Source of the DNA: Siphonodentalium dalli
Taxonomy: Eukaryota > Mollusca > Scaphopoda > Gadilida > Siphonodentaliidae
Reading direction: 5' to 3'
DNA: 64,000 nt
NCBI GenBank assembly: GCA_032622095.1
Contig: CP136064.1
Coordinates: 170,696,310-170,760,309 of the forward strand
Positions 9,940 through 21,481 of the stretch are shown one piece after another. Under the pieces are notes generated by a model that saw only the letters and a program-made list of their open reading frames with translations, searched no databases and was not told the origin of the DNA. The position numbers and the translations under genes were made by a program. Position 1 is the stretch's first letter. Each line of letters starts with the position of its first letter.

Positions 9940-10520
9940 GTCAAGTATAAGGTGATAATATTTTCATGAGGATCATATTGCCTTTCAAAAGCCAAGAATA
10001 TATTTTACACAGGCCCAGGTATTGAAGTCTGAAATAAGTCTAAATTAGTAACATATGTATCAATATAAAGCTTAATTGAATTGGATTCCACTTGACTAAC
10101 ATGCCAGATTGTATGTGATTTGTTGCATGAAAAATAGATTACTTTGGTTATGTAACTATTGTTGAATATGATTACGATATTTTAGATTTTATTTTATTTC
10201 AACACATATTTCCAGTCTCGTATACTATCACTCTCTCTCTGATTTTGTACAATGAATCTATAATATTCAGTGTTCTCATTTTATTGAAGTAAGTGATTGC
10301 ACAAGAAACCTGATTTCATTAATAAACCAATCATAATAGAACTACATGTACACTTATAAAGTGTAAATAGCTTAATTACATTTATTGTGGGTGATGCCTG
10401 ACCTATATGCCCTTGAAGTATTATTTTGATTCAATGACTGAGATATGTCAAAGGTTTTTCACCTTTCAATCTGAGGGGAATTTGGGATAAGGTATCTGAA
10501 TTTTGCGTAATAGAATTATG
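9940..10520. other. Intron without recognised features
   Basis: AT-rich; no finger exon, hairpin or terminal-repeat element identified. Confidence 0.45.
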
Positions 10521-10528
10521 CTTTATAA

Positions 10529-10784
10529 CCCTTTCATGGCGGGATCTGTGCTGATGCAGCATTAAAGATCCTGTGCCAGTGCATTCTCTTACATATGCTA
10601 GACTCCCCAAGGGAGCTTCACATACATAAAGAGAATGCAATGGCTTACAAGGTCAAGGTAAATGTTGGTAGGCCAATGTATTCTCTTGTATATGCAAAGC
10701 TCCCTATGGTAGACTCGCACATATAAGAGAATGCATTGAAACAGGGTTTTTGCAAAATTTCAGGAAGCTCCCGTCAAAGAAGTG
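10529..10784. mobile_element. piggyBac-like MITE, CATGACGGGAGC family
   Basis: Left end CCCTTTCATGGCGGGATC, right end GGAAGCTCCCGTCAAAGAAG. Both TTAA sites are degraded. It contains two rounds of the GCATTCTCTT palindrome. Confidence 0.65.
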
Positions 10785-10879
10785 TTAAGCGTAATTACAG
10801 ATGTGTAATTCAGCATAGCATGAAAATGAATTATGCAGAATTACACTTAAACATAATAGAATTATGTTTAGTCATGATT

Positions 10880-11040
10880 GACCCTTTCTATACTTTCTAT
10901 ACTAAATACTCCGTAAAGAGTAACTTATTATCTGAACATTTCCCTCCATTAAATAGGATTCATTCTGCACTCCTATTATCTGTTGTCTGCTTATTTTTTT
11001 CCTGAAAAGTTGGAGAATCCATTTAATATAGAAAAGGTTC
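10880..11040. mobile_element. MITE, CCCTTTCTATACTAAAT family, deleted
   Basis: CCCTTTCTATACTTTCTATAC followed by TACTCCGTAAAGAGTAAC, the central TCTGAACATTTCCCTCC block and GGAGAATCCATTTAATATAG. Confidence 0.55.
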
Positions 11041-11734
11041 ATCACGCTTTAATAATCGTAATTCACTAATAAATGTGAATTGGCCTCCCACAAAATGCCA
11101 GACTTGACTTCAAAGAAGCTGTGTGCGTAAAATTAATGGCAATGATCTATCTCCAATTCCAAATTCTACCTTTTGTCATAAATCAATAGGTGAGGGAATT
11201 CCATTTTATGACATCATACGGTAGCTTTAATTGTTTTGAATCTGGCCCATGACAGACTTCCGAAATCAGGTATGCAGTAAATAAACCTTTTTGCAATATG
11301 CTTAACCTATTTGGTGAAATAATATTCTCAGTTCATTCAGCCAAGATTAAGTAATATTTTACTTGATTTCGTATTTCTAAATGGGCTCTAAATGGGTATT
11401 TGATTCAAAATTAAATTTAAATGGAAAAGTGGTATTTGCAGGGCCCTAATTGGAATGATACTTGCATGCCTTGGACAAACCTTGAACATTGTTTGAGAAA
11501 TGCCATTGAATTGTATTAGTTCTGACCATTTGGAACCATCATAAAATCTCTGGACATGGTTTATGAGGTTATTAAAATAATTTCCAGAATACACCTTTCA
11601 TGAATTTAATTCATGGACTAATTATTCATCTGCCATTGTGTGTTCACTTTCTCCTCCATGACGTTTTTGAATATTAAATTAAAGCAATGCCAACTTTGAG
11701 CCCAGTTGACGACAAACTGTCAATGCTCTCGTTT

Positions 11735-11844
11735 GCCATGAAAGCCAGTGCATTCTCTAATATATGGGAGACTCGCATAAAAAATAAGAATGCACTGGCA
11801 CATGATCTTTGATGTTGCACCTGCACAGCTCCTTTCATGAAAGG
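11735..11844. mobile_element. Truncated piggyBac-like MITE, CATGACGGGAGC family
   Basis: Only the right half and one palindrome remain, ending CTCCTTTCATGAAAGGG next to TTAA (11845-11848). Confidence 0.6.
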
Positions 11845-11959
11845 GTTAACTTGACTATATATTTAGAGAGAGAGCCAGTTTTATTGTGATTTATGGACGA
11901 TTAAATTATTTACTCAACTTAAAATTATCTTGTGACTAAGTCCTTTATGCTCTTTGCAG

Positions 11960-12238
11960 ACGACACATGGACCACCATGGATATGCCCAGTTTGTCAGAA
12001 GCATTACGCCACCAAGTACAGCTTGAATTACCACATGCAGATTCACGATCCTGTCGATCGGCACGAGTGCCAAACTTGTGGCAAGAAGTTCAAGAAGAAA
12101 CATTATCTGAGTCAACATATGCTTGCACACTCCGAGCCAAGTCAAGTTTGTGAAATCTGCAACAATAAATATAAATTCAGGGCTGATCTGCACAAACACA
12201 AGAAAAAATGTCATCAACAGTTTCTTCAGTTCATGTGA
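11960..12238 (+). CDS. Alternative zinc-finger terminal exon 6 (three fingers)
   Basis: The acceptor TGCTCTTTGCAG ends at 11959; phase 0; 92 residues to TGA. It opens TTHGPPWIC, the PPW motif that marks most later exons. Fingers are C9/C12/H25/H29, C37/C40/H53/H57 and C64/C67/H80 with either C84 or H85 as last ligand. The third finger is rich in lysine (HKHKKKCH) and the tail is QQFLQFM. The linker after finger 1 (HDPVDRHEC) resembles the HDPDPKY linkers of the exons at 33.8 and 39.8 kb, suggesting common descent. The 3' flank is soon interrupted by a mariner-like MITE (12283), so little original 3' UTR is recognisable. Confidence 0.9.
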   Translation, partial: TTHGPPWICPVCQKHYATKYSLNYHMQIHDPVDRHECQTCGKKFKKKHYLSQHMLAHSEPSQVCEICNNKYKFRADLHKHKKKCHQQFLQFM

Positions 12239-12282
12239 TATTGACCGAGTGATTGTATATTTGTCACAAAAAGAACAAGCTA

Positions 12283-13312
12283 CAGTAATGCCCTAAATAA
12301 TTGACTCCTTAACCACAGCAGAATTATGGGTAATTATACCCCCCGCAACGAAGTTAGGGGGGGTATACTGGAGTCAGCTTGTCCGTCCGTCCGTCCGTCG
12401 TCCGTCCGTCCGTCGTCCGTCGTCCGTCCGTCCGTGGACACAAATTTGTCCGGAGTTTTTCTCAGTCGTTTTTTGATCAATTTCTGTGAAACTTGGCACA
12501 GACATCAACCATCATGGGAACCTGTGCACCTGCGATTATGACGTCTGTCGGACTTTTATTTTTGGAGTTATCCCCCCTTTTTCGACTTAGAAATTTTTCG
12601 CAACATGTATACTTTTGTCCGAGCTTTTATTCCTACATTTTTCGGTCAATTTTTTTAAAACTTGGCACAGATATTTAGTACCATTGGAACTTGTGCACCT
12701 GCGATTATGACATCTGTCTGACATTTTTTGGTGGAGTTATCCCCCTTTTTCAACTTAGAAACTTTTTTTGCAACATGCATAATTTTGTCCAAGCTTTTAT
12801 TCCTACATTTTTCGGTCAATGTTTTTTAATCTTGGCACTGATATTTAGTACCATGGGAACCTGTGCACCTGCGATTATGACGTCTGTCCGACATTTTTTG
12901 TGTGGAGTAATTCCCCTTTTTCGCAACATACATAATTTTGTCCAAGCTTTTATTCCTACAATTTTCGGTCAATAGGTTTAAGATTAGGGTTATGGTTGTA
13001 CACTTGCAATGGGAACTGTTATTTTATTATTTTAACTAAATGTTTACTGACATGTGAAACATCTTAGTATTTTAAAAAGGGGGGTATCCGTAGTCCCATT
13101 GGGACAGTCACACCTCTAGTTTTTTCAGGATTTAGTCGGAAATATGGCTTGTTGCCATTCATTGGAAAGACCTCACTGAGTAACAATGGTAACATTCATT
13201 GGAAAGCCCTCGCTGAATAACAATGCTAACAAGCCATATTTCCAACTAAATCCTGAAAAAATTACCCATAATTCTGCTGTGGTTAAGGAGTCGATTATTT
13301 AGGGTATTGCTG
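12283..13312. mobile_element. mariner-like MITE interrupted by a pearl-like element
   Basis: Left arm 12283-12336 and right arm from about 13120 to 13312 are parts of one fold-back (CAGTAATGCCC... / ...GGGTATTGCTG). The two are separated by the element at 12337-13119. Confidence 0.8.
12337..13119 (+). mobile_element. Pearl-like / Helentron-type non-autonomous element
   Basis: Starts ATACCCCCCGCAACGAAG and has a GTCC-rich microsatellite (12380-12435). About 2.8 copies of a ~170-bp core follow (CTTGGCACAG at 12493, 12661, 12831). It ends with a GTCCC-ATT-GGGAC hairpin shortly before CTCTAG. Insertion between T residues and the hairpin-CTAG end fit Helitron/Helentron-type elements. The microsatellite-plus-core plan is that of bivalve pearl elements. 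It encodes nothing convincing. Confidence 0.75.
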
Positions 13313-13346
13313 TACAATAGGGTTGCCAGTCTCATTAAAAAAACCA

Positions 13347-13722
13347 ACGATAATCTGATAAGATTTACATTTCTAGAATTTGTATCCAGATACTTTTTCT
13401 AAAATGATGGGGCTTTATGAAGACAACATAATTGCTTGTGTGTAGTAAATGTTTGGTTGATAAAAACTCTGAAGACAATGTCTCCTAGATTGCGATGAGT
13501 ATTATGAATTATCGCAATTTAAATATAACCAATCATAAAGCTGTGTTTGTAATTGTCATAGGCTTTTTAGAAAGATGGATTATGCATCTAATGAGCTTTC
13601 ACAGCCAATGAAATAGGACCAAGTCATCAATGACCAATGGAATGAAGGGGATCTCATCAATCCACAAATCTAATCTGAGTTGGAGTTCTAGAGACTTAAA
13701 TCTTATGAGATTATCATGGGCT
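13347..13722. repeat. Possible degraded MITE with ~30-bp inverted ends
   Basis: GATAATCTGATAAGATTTAC...TTCTAGAA at left is roughly complementary to TTCTAGAGACTTAAATC...GAGATTATC at right. The interior is unremarkable. Confidence 0.4.
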
Positions 13723-13728
13723 CTTTAA

Positions 13729-14120
13729 CCCTTTACCCAACAAACCGGCCAAAACCGGCCAAATAAAGCTTCAACAGCCTAAAATATCTTCGGTCTGTCT
13801 CAATAGAACCATACAAATATGGATATCATTGGAACCGGCTCCTTGACCATATTGTGATAGTTACAGTTATGCCCTGTGCCAATGCATTCTCTTATATATG
13901 CGAGTCGACCATAGGTCGCCTCGCATATATAAGAGAATGCATTGGCCTAAATAAAAACTTTTTTTAACACTTTTTACCATTTTTTCTTACATTCTTTAAC
14001 AATTTTATAATTTTTAATGTGTTAAGCCAATGCATTCTCTTATATATGCGAGGCGACCTATGGTCGACTCGCATATATAAGAGAATGCATTGGCACAGGG
14101 CCCTTCTGTTGGGTAAAGGG
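13729..14120. mobile_element. piggyBac-like MITE, CCCTTTACCCAACA family
   Basis: Perfect ends CCCTTTACCCAACA / TGTTGGGTAAAGGG with TTAA at 13725-13728 and 14121-14124. Two palindrome cassettes flank an A/T-rich spacer. It keeps AAACCGGCCAAAACCGGCC near the left end. Confidence 0.85.
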
Positions 14121-14190
14121 TTAAAGAGACTGCAAGATTACCATATTTTGTTTAACACATGTTTTTCTAGAATAGTTTTATATTTTTTAC

Positions 14191-14567
14191 TTTAAAGTGA
14201 TGTGAAACACTCCAGTAGGGTGATCAAATATAAATGGAGAATAATCTTGTTCAAAGTAGTAATTTTTACAAATATTATATCCAAATTGACAACACAAACC
14301 GTCATTCTTATATTTTAATTAAATGCAGTGACTCTCGATGGCGAAATCGGTTTTGTTAGTTTATCGCCGATAGATACGTCCCGAATTTAGTAGTAAATAT
14401 TTACATTTGCGCGTAGTTCAGATGATCTTTTCTATGGAGTGGTACGGTGGATTTGTTTCAGATTTTCGGCTATGTTAGTAGAGTGGTACATTCCTCCAGT
14501 TGGCATAGCACTTGCATACTAACTGATCAGGTTCACGCACCCGAACAAGTACATAATATGTCTTTAA
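14191..14567. repeat. Dispersed ~375-bp element, copy 1
   Basis: Shares GTGAAACACTCC, GAGTAGTAAATATTTACA-type and TACATTCCTCCAGTTGGCAT blocks with 22094-22470. Both lie between TTTAAA-like sites. Confidence 0.6.
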
Positions 14568-14623
14568 ACATATTTGAATGTATCAGAAACATATATACAT
14601 AGGGATCATGCCTAAGTTCAACT

Positions 14624-15190
14624 AAAGATGGTGTATCTCTTCCCTGAACTTTCTGTATAGATTCAGGTGTATTAACCCTTCCATGACTGGAGCTTCCTGA
14701 AATTTTACAAAAACCTTGTGCCAATGCGAGTCTCCCATATGGAGCCTTGCATATATAAGAGTATACATTGGCCTATCAATATTTACCTTGACCTTGTAAG
14801 CCACTGCATTCTCATATATGTGAGACTCGCATATATAAGAGAATCCACTGGCACAGGATCTTTAATGCTGCACCACCACAGCTCCCATCATGAAAGGGTT
14901 AAATAATACTTTTGAGTCAGAGACACAAATCAACAGGAGCATTGTCACTCTGAAATTATTTTTTTTTGCACGAACTGGGACCAAAACTTTGGTTATTTTT
15001 ATAGCACTGCACTATTTCGCTGTGATATGTGCATGTATTTCGACTGAAAATCTATCTTTTAAAGCAATTTTATGTTAAATATGGGTAACATCCAATGTTG
15101 TGTTATATAGTTGGAAATAATAATACAAACGTTCCTTCAAAAAAGTTTTTGTTGTTGGAAGTGGTGCCGGGAAGAGATAGAGCTTCTTTA
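14624..15190. mobile_element. MITE with AAAGATGG...CTCTTCC ends, host to a nested MITE
   Basis: Left AAAGATGGTGTATCTCTTCC is approximately complementary to GGGAAGAGATAGAGCTTCTTT at right. The same ends occur at 50476-51080. The MITE at 14676 is nested inside. Confidence 0.5.
14676..14898. mobile_element. piggyBac-like MITE, CATGACGGGAGC family (nested)
   Basis: CCCTTCCATGACTGGAGC ... GCTCCCATCATGAAAGGG between TTAA sites (14672-14675, 14899-14902). Confidence 0.75.
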
Positions 15191-15199
15191 TTTAAGAGG

Positions 15200-16160
15200 G
15201 AGGTATTAATCAATGATAATCAAGAGGAACCAAAAACATCACAGCTTTTTAATATTAGGACACATCTCCAGTTTATACTATGATTGATAGCACACCTCTT
15301 TTTCAATCATTGTCTGACTTTATAAAAACTGGATCATGTCATGTTTTAGTACTTAATATTCTCGTGTTAATACCAGAGTCTTGAAGTTTTGTGTGCGAAA
15401 ACACGAGTGACGTTTCCCGTGTTTTCATGTTCACGTCCGACTTCATAACGTCATGGTTCAACATTAAATGTTTTGACTGTTTGTCACTATTGTTGCATTA
15501 TGTATGTCAGTATTAATGTAGGGATTGTTGATAGCATGGTGTATGTGTTACAATCTACTATATTGAGAAGTTATTTTTGAAATGTAGATTTTTCACAAAT
15601 AGTTTATGCATTCGATGACTGATCATGACTCCATTTGAAGGAAACCAAACCAAGCTACTGCATTATCCTATATCCTATATGTATAGTTTTAATCCTTTAT
15701 AACTTATTTTGATGCAAAAGGCTTGAGTAAAAATTTTAGCTGAGTAAAAAACTTTGTTTTTGCTACTAATGGACTGCCCACCACCTTGGCCTACATGTCT
15801 GTAAATTTATCTTAACTCCCCCTCCTATCACTATCGACTCACCATCCCCTTCCATCCCCCCGTTAGGAACACAATTTATTAGTCCTTGTAGACAATTTAC
15901 ATCTTAATGCCAAATTGAAACAAAAGTAAAACATGTAAAATAATGTTATGCGCTCTGTGGCATCTGATGCAAGCTATGTGCAGCATTCTAATTCTGCATC
16001 ATACTTGGTGCATTGAATCAGCCGTTTCCATCTTTCACAGCATATGAGACTCATAATGAAACCAAAATGTATCGAACATGTGTTCTCCGAGTCTATATAT
16101 TGGTGTACCAGTGTTCAGCTGAAACTATGGCAATGATCTTTGAAAGACTTCCCTTGCTGT
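15200..16160. other. Intron without recognised features
   Basis: Only a minor hairpin (GAAAACACG/CGTGTTTTC, 15400-15426) stands out; no finger remnant seen. Confidence 0.45.
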
Positions 16161-16171
16161 CAATTTATTAA

Positions 16172-16420
16172 CCATTTCGTGACAGGATCTGCTCTGGTGC
16201 AGCATTAAAGATTCTGCACCAGTGCATTATTTTATGTATGTGAGTCTCTTATAGGGAGCCTTGCATATATAAGAGAATGCACTGGCAGTCAAGGTAAATA
16301 TTGTTAGGCCAATGTATTCTCTTATATATGTGAGGCTCCCTATGGGAGACTTGCATATATAAGAGAATGCATTGGCACAGGGTTTTCGAAAAATTTCAGG
16401 AAATTCCAGTCATGGAAGGG
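16172..16420. mobile_element. piggyBac-like MITE, CATGACGGGAGC family
   Basis: TTAA at 16168-16171 and 16421-16424; ends CCATTTCGTGACAGGATC and CCAGTCATGGAAGGG; two palindromes inside. Confidence 0.75.
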
Positions 16421-16731
16421 TTAAAAACAATTCTCTCAGGCTTGTTATTATTTCATCTTAGTATAATATGCCAGGAGTTTTTCAACTAATTGAGATATAA
16501 ATACATGGTGAAACGTCGTCCTACAATCAGTATCTTTGTGGTAAATTTTTAATATAAATGCCAATGTGCCATGTATTTATTTCTTTTGTAATTCATCTGC
16601 ATATGATTTGGATGATATTGCAGTGGCCGATACGCCAATTTTTTTTCAGAAACCCACTATAATAATCCAGTATTTGTGACATAATTTTTCACTAGAAAGC
16701 CTGTCAAAAATTACATCACTATTAATTTTAA

Positions 16732-16973
16732 CTCTTTCATGACAGGAGCCGTGCTGTGCAGCATTAAAGATCCTGTGCCAGTGCATTGTCTTATATATGT
16801 GAGTCTCCCATAGAGACCCTCGCATATATAAGAGTATACACTGGCTTACTAGGTCAAGTAAATATTGTTAGGCCAACATATTCTATTATATATGCAAAGG
16901 CTCCTATTTGGGAGATTTGCATATATGAGAATGCATTGGCACAGATTATATGGATGCTCCAGTCATGGAAGGG
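16732..16973. mobile_element. piggyBac-like MITE, CATGACGGGAGC family
   Basis: TTAA at 16728-16731 and 16974-16977; ends CTCTTTCATGACAGGAGC and GCTCCAGTCATGGAAGGG. Confidence 0.75.
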
Positions 16974-17279
16974 TTAAAAACTATTATCTCAGGCTTGTTA
17001 TTACTGCATCTTAATATACTAAGACTACCAAACCCACTGAGAACTTTGACCTCCCAAACAATTGTTGCATTGTCCGCGTATCTCTGTATATATTTCCAGT
17101 AGAATTTTGCTAAGCTGAAAAATATTTGTGGTGGACAAAATAAATAGATTTCAAAGATCAAAATCAAATAACTCTGAGCATTGAAGTGTTGATTCCTCGA
17201 CACAAACAAATAATTCACCCCCCCCCCCCCAAGCCAAAGAAATAGTACATTAAGGATTGGACAGGCTATCTTTTACCAC

Positions 17280-17480
17280 TTAATAACTAAATACTCATTG
17301 ACTAGTACATGTACTTAATTCCCTTAGGAAATGTTCAGATATCAAATTCGACAAACTACTATGGCCATCTGTTGAACATATTATCTGAACATTACCCACC
17401 AATTAATAGAAGAAATCCATCTGCACTTGTATTAATTTTTCGTCTGTCTGTTGTCTGCTTTTATTACCTGAACATTCCTC
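17280..17480. mobile_element. MITE remnant, CCCTTTCTATACTAAAT family
   Basis: ACTAAATACTCATTGACTAG, GAAATGTTCAGATATCAAATTC and TCTGAACATTACCCACC in the family order; ends lost. Confidence 0.45.
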
Positions 17481-17642
17481 CAAATGATTTTAAAAATCTG
17501 TTCAACTCTCAAAATATACAAGGGATCTTCTTTGCTACATACTGCATGTACTGAAACTCAGGTCTTTTTGTTCGCCTTGGCTTTTGAATGACAAATAGAA
17601 GTTTCCTATAGTTTATACAAATTATTATTATGTATTTTGCAG

Positions 17643-17909
17643 GTGGTGGTCAGTCCACCCTGGATATGTTCTATCTGTGGAAAGCAATCTTCAACCAAAG
17701 GAAACCTCATCATTCACAGAAGACTTCACTTCTCTGATAGGAATTTCCAATGCAAAATATGTTATAAAACGTTCAAGGCACCTGCATATTTATGTACCCA
17801 TATGCTGTCCCACTCACAGGAGAAGACTAAAGTATGCCCAGTCTGTGGTGCCTCTTTTAAATACCCCGCTGATCTATGGAAGCATAAAAAGGAATTTCAT
17901 TCATCATAA
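17643..17909 (+). CDS. Alternative zinc-finger terminal exon 7 (three fingers)
   Basis: The acceptor TGTATTTTGCAG ends at 17642; phase 0; 88 residues to TAA. Fingers are C9/C12/H25/H29, C37/C40/H53/H57 and C65/C68/H81-X4-H86. It opens VVVSPPWIC. Finger 2 carries a Cys in the helix (AYLCTH), not seen in the other intact exons. The nearest relative in the window is the broken copy at 19416, about 1.8 kb downstream. A candidate AATAAA lies about 210 nt after the stop. As elsewhere, no in-frame start belongs to the exon; the TTG-CAG read just upstream is the splice site. Confidence 0.9.
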   Translation: MVVSPPWICSICGKQSSTKGNLIIHRRLHFSDRNFQCKICYKTFKAPAYLCTHMLSHSQEKTKVCPVCGASFKYPADLWKHKKEFHSS

Positions 17910-18932
17910 CTAACTCATAAGATTACACCGATTAGTTGGTTTACGAACACACCGTCATCTTTTTACCAAAAAAACCCAAAAACGAAATATATTTGTTTTG
18001 CCCATTGTTTCAGTTTGTATAAGACTCCTCACCAAACGTTCTGTCAGCCATTATAGTATGCGGAGAAGAGAATAATTAATATATTAATGTGTTGGTTTAT
18101 TTATTTTTATTGAAAAAAAATAAATATATATTTCAAGTGGATTTATGAGATTTACATTCGCCAGTGATCATGTGGAATAACAGTCAAGACCTGCTTGAGA
18201 CCTCCTTCATCAAGATATGCTTATCTCTGATGTTTGTAAAAAAAAACTAATTAAATTACTGTGGCCAAATGGATCAAATTGATTTCCCATTTCATGTCAT
18301 GTTTCCATGGAGATTATAGGAAGTTAAAATAAATCAGTAAGGTATAAAGTTCTAATAGATGACATATTTATTATATGTGCATTTGGCATTAAATTAGAAT
18401 TTGCTTCTTCGCATTGGTACATGTTGTGAGCATTTCGTTTGTGGCATTAGGTACAATAGTGCTGTGATATAATTTAATGATGCATGCACTGCATATAGCA
18501 TTCAACCTGGAAATTGTTAAAAATTGATCGATCCTGATAGTTTTTCAGCACATCAATCACTTTTATAAAGGTCTTTCTAGATGACGTATACAGTATTAAA
18601 TTTTGTGATTTGTGCATCAAAAGGTGTTTTCAGTGAATTCTGTATCTAGAGTATCTCCATGGATTATATTTGGGTTCTTTGAGAGCCATCAAATTGTTCC
18701 AAATGTCTTTAAAAACACTTGACCACCAGCAGCTATCTTGGATTTCACTCTTTGCATGAATAAATCGCTCGACACACCCTACAGGACACATCCCTCATTC
18801 GTCATCACCAAACTTCATATGGATCATTGAAGTAATCTTGTGATGGAAGCCATAATATTTTTCCCAAAATTGTTAAAACAAATGGCCACAGCAGCCATCT
18901 TGTTAACTTTCTCCTTCATAATAATACTTCAA
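17910..18932. other. Intron between exon 7 and the next MITE
   Basis: Apart from AATAAA at 18119 nothing is recognised. The part near 18725-18840 resembles the intron at 27650-27770 (ATCTTGGATTTCACTCTTTGCA against CCTTGGATTTTTACTCTTTGCA, split by differences), so introns were duplicated with their exons. Confidence 0.45.
18119..18124 (+). promoter_or_regulatory. AATAAA candidate poly(A) signal for exon 7
   Basis: A canonical hexamer in an A/T-rich stretch about 210 nt past the stop of exon 7. The low-complexity context lowers its weight. Confidence 0.35.
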
Positions 18933-18936
18933 TTAA

Positions 18937-19329
18937 CCCTTTACCCAACAGAAGGGCCCTGTGCCAATGCATTCTCTTATATATGCGAGTCGACCATAGG
19001 TCGCCTCGCATATATAAGAGAATGCATTGGCTTAACACATTAAAAATTATAAAATTGTTAAAGAATGTAAGAAAAAATGGTAAAAAGTGTTAAAAAAAAG
19101 ATTTTTTTTAGGCCAATGCATTCTCTTATATATGCGCGGCGACCTATGGTCGACTCGCATATATAATATAATGCATTGGCACAGGGCATAACTGTAACTA
19201 TCACAATGTGGTCAAGGAGCCGGTTCCAATGATATCCATATTTGTATGGTTCTATTGAGACAGAGCGAAGATATTTTAGGCTGTTGAAGCTTTATTTGGC
19301 CGGTTTTGGCCGGTTTGTTGGGTAAAGGG
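18937..19329. mobile_element. piggyBac-like MITE, CCCTTTACCCAACA family
   Basis: TTAA at 18933-18936 and 19330-19333 with the family ends. It is in the opposite orientation to the copy at 13729, as judged by the CCGGTTTTGGCCGG block now at its right end. Confidence 0.85.
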
Positions 19330-19415
19330 TTAACTGCAGCGCATAATATTTTTCCAAATTATCATCTCTCCAAGTTGAGCTGTCCTTGCCACTTTCATTA
19401 ATATATATATTGCAG

Positions 19416-19681
19416 GTGGTGGTCGGTCCACCCTGGATATGATCTGTCTGCAGCAAGCAATCTTCAACCAAAGGACATCTAATCATTCACAGAAGACTTC
19501 ACTTCCCTGACAGACATTTTCAATGCATGATATGTAACAAAAGCTTTTAAGGCCCCTTCCTATCTTTCCAACCATATGTTATCCCACTCAAGGGTGAAAA
19601 CCAAAGTCTTCAATATGCAGTTCTTCTTTCATATACCCAGCTGCTCTTTGGAAGCATAAAAAGAATTTACATTCATATTAA
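19416..19681 (+). pseudogene. Broken copy of zinc-finger exon 7
   Basis: A TGCAG acceptor (19411-19415) leads into sequence closely matching exon 7 (GTGGTGGTC...CCACCCTGGATAT). The first zinc-binding Cys codon TGT has become TGA, so translation would stop after nine codons. A one-base insertion after AGCTTTT (about 19549) and a further length change in finger 3 break the frame again. The second Cys of finger 1 is still encoded (TGC). Several independent lesions and the retained acceptor indicate a dead exon rather than a sequencing slip. The upstream intron also shares stretches with the intron before the exon at 27.9 kb (for example TCTCCAAGTTGAGCTG). Confidence 0.88.
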
Positions 19682-19786
19682 TGACTGACACAGAATGCAC
19701 CAAATTCATTTTACATCCCAAGTCATTAATAACTCTACAGTCACACTCCGCTTCAAAACCTAGCATCCACACCTGCACATTGTGTG

Positions 19787-19975
19787 TCTGTCATTTGAAG
19801 GAGGTCCCCAGAGGGTTAATTTAGTGATACTATACCACACAGTGGGCTAGCATCACCAGATTCTTCCTCCGGGGACCTCATGCTGCTTAGGCCTCATTTC
19901 TGGGAAGTATCTATAGTCTCAAATTAACATCATTTTAGTTACTTTTTTCTTTTCTGGAAAGTTTCTATATTCAAT
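19787..19975. mobile_element. Partial hAT-like MITE, CAAGCCTGA family
   Basis: Matches the inner part of the element at 40412 (GAGGTCCCCAGAGGGT, AGCATCACCAGATTC, GGGGACCTCAT, AGTATCTATAGTCTCAAAT). The CAAGCCTGA ends are not visible. Confidence 0.55.
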
Positions 19976-20554
19976 TACAATGCAGCGTATGCAACTGAAC
20001 GCTACTTAAGGTATGATCACGTGCTATCCTGAAACATGAATTAACATATGATTCAAAGCTCCCTAGTAGCGGACACAGATGTTTAAACCTTTGAAGATCT
20101 TTCAAACCACATAAAATACTCTCATTGTACCGAAAATGCAACTAGTTATACATAGAGCTACACATATTTATACTTGGACTTGCCATATATATTTCCCCTG
20201 TGAAAAGTCACTGGGATTGTGAACTTCCCTCCACATTTATTCGGGTATCCATGTTTATTAAATTTAATCAGGATTCCACCCTGCATGTTTATTTGGACTT
20301 CATGTTTATTTGGAACACTGGAGTAACAACTTGTATTATGAGGTAATGTTTTTTTTAGTTTTATATCTATTTTGTAATTATTAGATTTGTGAAGATCTGC
20401 GATCCAAAAATTGTTTTCATTGTTTTTAATGTAATTATCATTGTAAAAACACATTGTTATATTACTGTGACCTTATAGCTGAAGTCAAGCCTGAAAATAT
20501 AGTGCCATATTTTGAGGCCTGGCTACATCTTTCATCCTGAGTGTCCGGACTGTA

Positions 20555-20707
20555 CAGTAATGCCCTAAATAATCGACTACATAACCACAGAAGAATTATG
20601 GATTTAGTCTGAAATATGGCTTGTTGCCATTCATCGGAAAGCTCTCTCCTGAAAAATTACCCATAATTCTGCTGTGGTCAAGGAGTCGATTATTTAGGGC
20701 ATTACTG
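20555..20707. mobile_element. mariner-like MITE, internally deleted
   Basis: CAGTAATGCCC...GGGCATTACTG between TA sites. It occupies the same place as the MITE at 24950, so it predates the segmental duplication. Confidence 0.8.
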
Positions 20708-21481
20708 TATTTCACCATGAGTGTCAGGACTGTATTTCACCAACACAAATCTTTCTGTTTGACAAATTCTCATTACATCAGTTTTGAACATGTCACATTT
20801 ATTTGATTTTGATTGCTATGATTAACAAATATCTGGACTATATTTTATCGCTATTAAAGTATGGCCCATATCAAAATATGATTGATCACTAATGCTTGAC
20901 AATTATTTTTATTATTTTGATCACCATCATTGACACAACTTTTAACTATATTTGATCACTAATGTTGACACATATCTGAACTAGGTTTGATCACTAAACT
21001 TTTATTAATTTGTGTCTTTGATAGCCTTTGATGACTGTGCATATTTCCCATTAGCAATCTGTAAATTTATTTGTATATACCTGAACTATTTTCTGACCAA
21101 TAAATATCATCCTGCATAATGTTAGTCTCTCATAATTATATATCCCAAGGTTATTCGACGTGACTGGAAGGAAACTTTATACAGTAAACCCTCTCCATAC
21201 CGGACCCTCTATAAATCGAATCCCTCTCCATACTGTGCGGTCCTGAATTCACCCAAGTGCGTTCTCACTAAAAATTACGTCTGTAAACTGGAAACACTCT
21301 ATTCCGAACATCAGACAGCTTTTCTAGTCCATAAGTGAACGAAAAACATTATTAAGTTTTACTTCTTGAAATCTGAACATGGAAATCGACACCAACCGAA
21401 TGCACGTGCAGTAGATTTGACACACTTGATGTTGAGCTCTTGTTGGCTTTGGTGAAGACTAAGGATCCTTTACAAGTTTAA

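Noticed and set aside
12380-12435. CCGT-rich tract as CRISPR or regulatory repeat
   Set aside because: It is the microsatellite part of the pearl-like element; no spacer structure.
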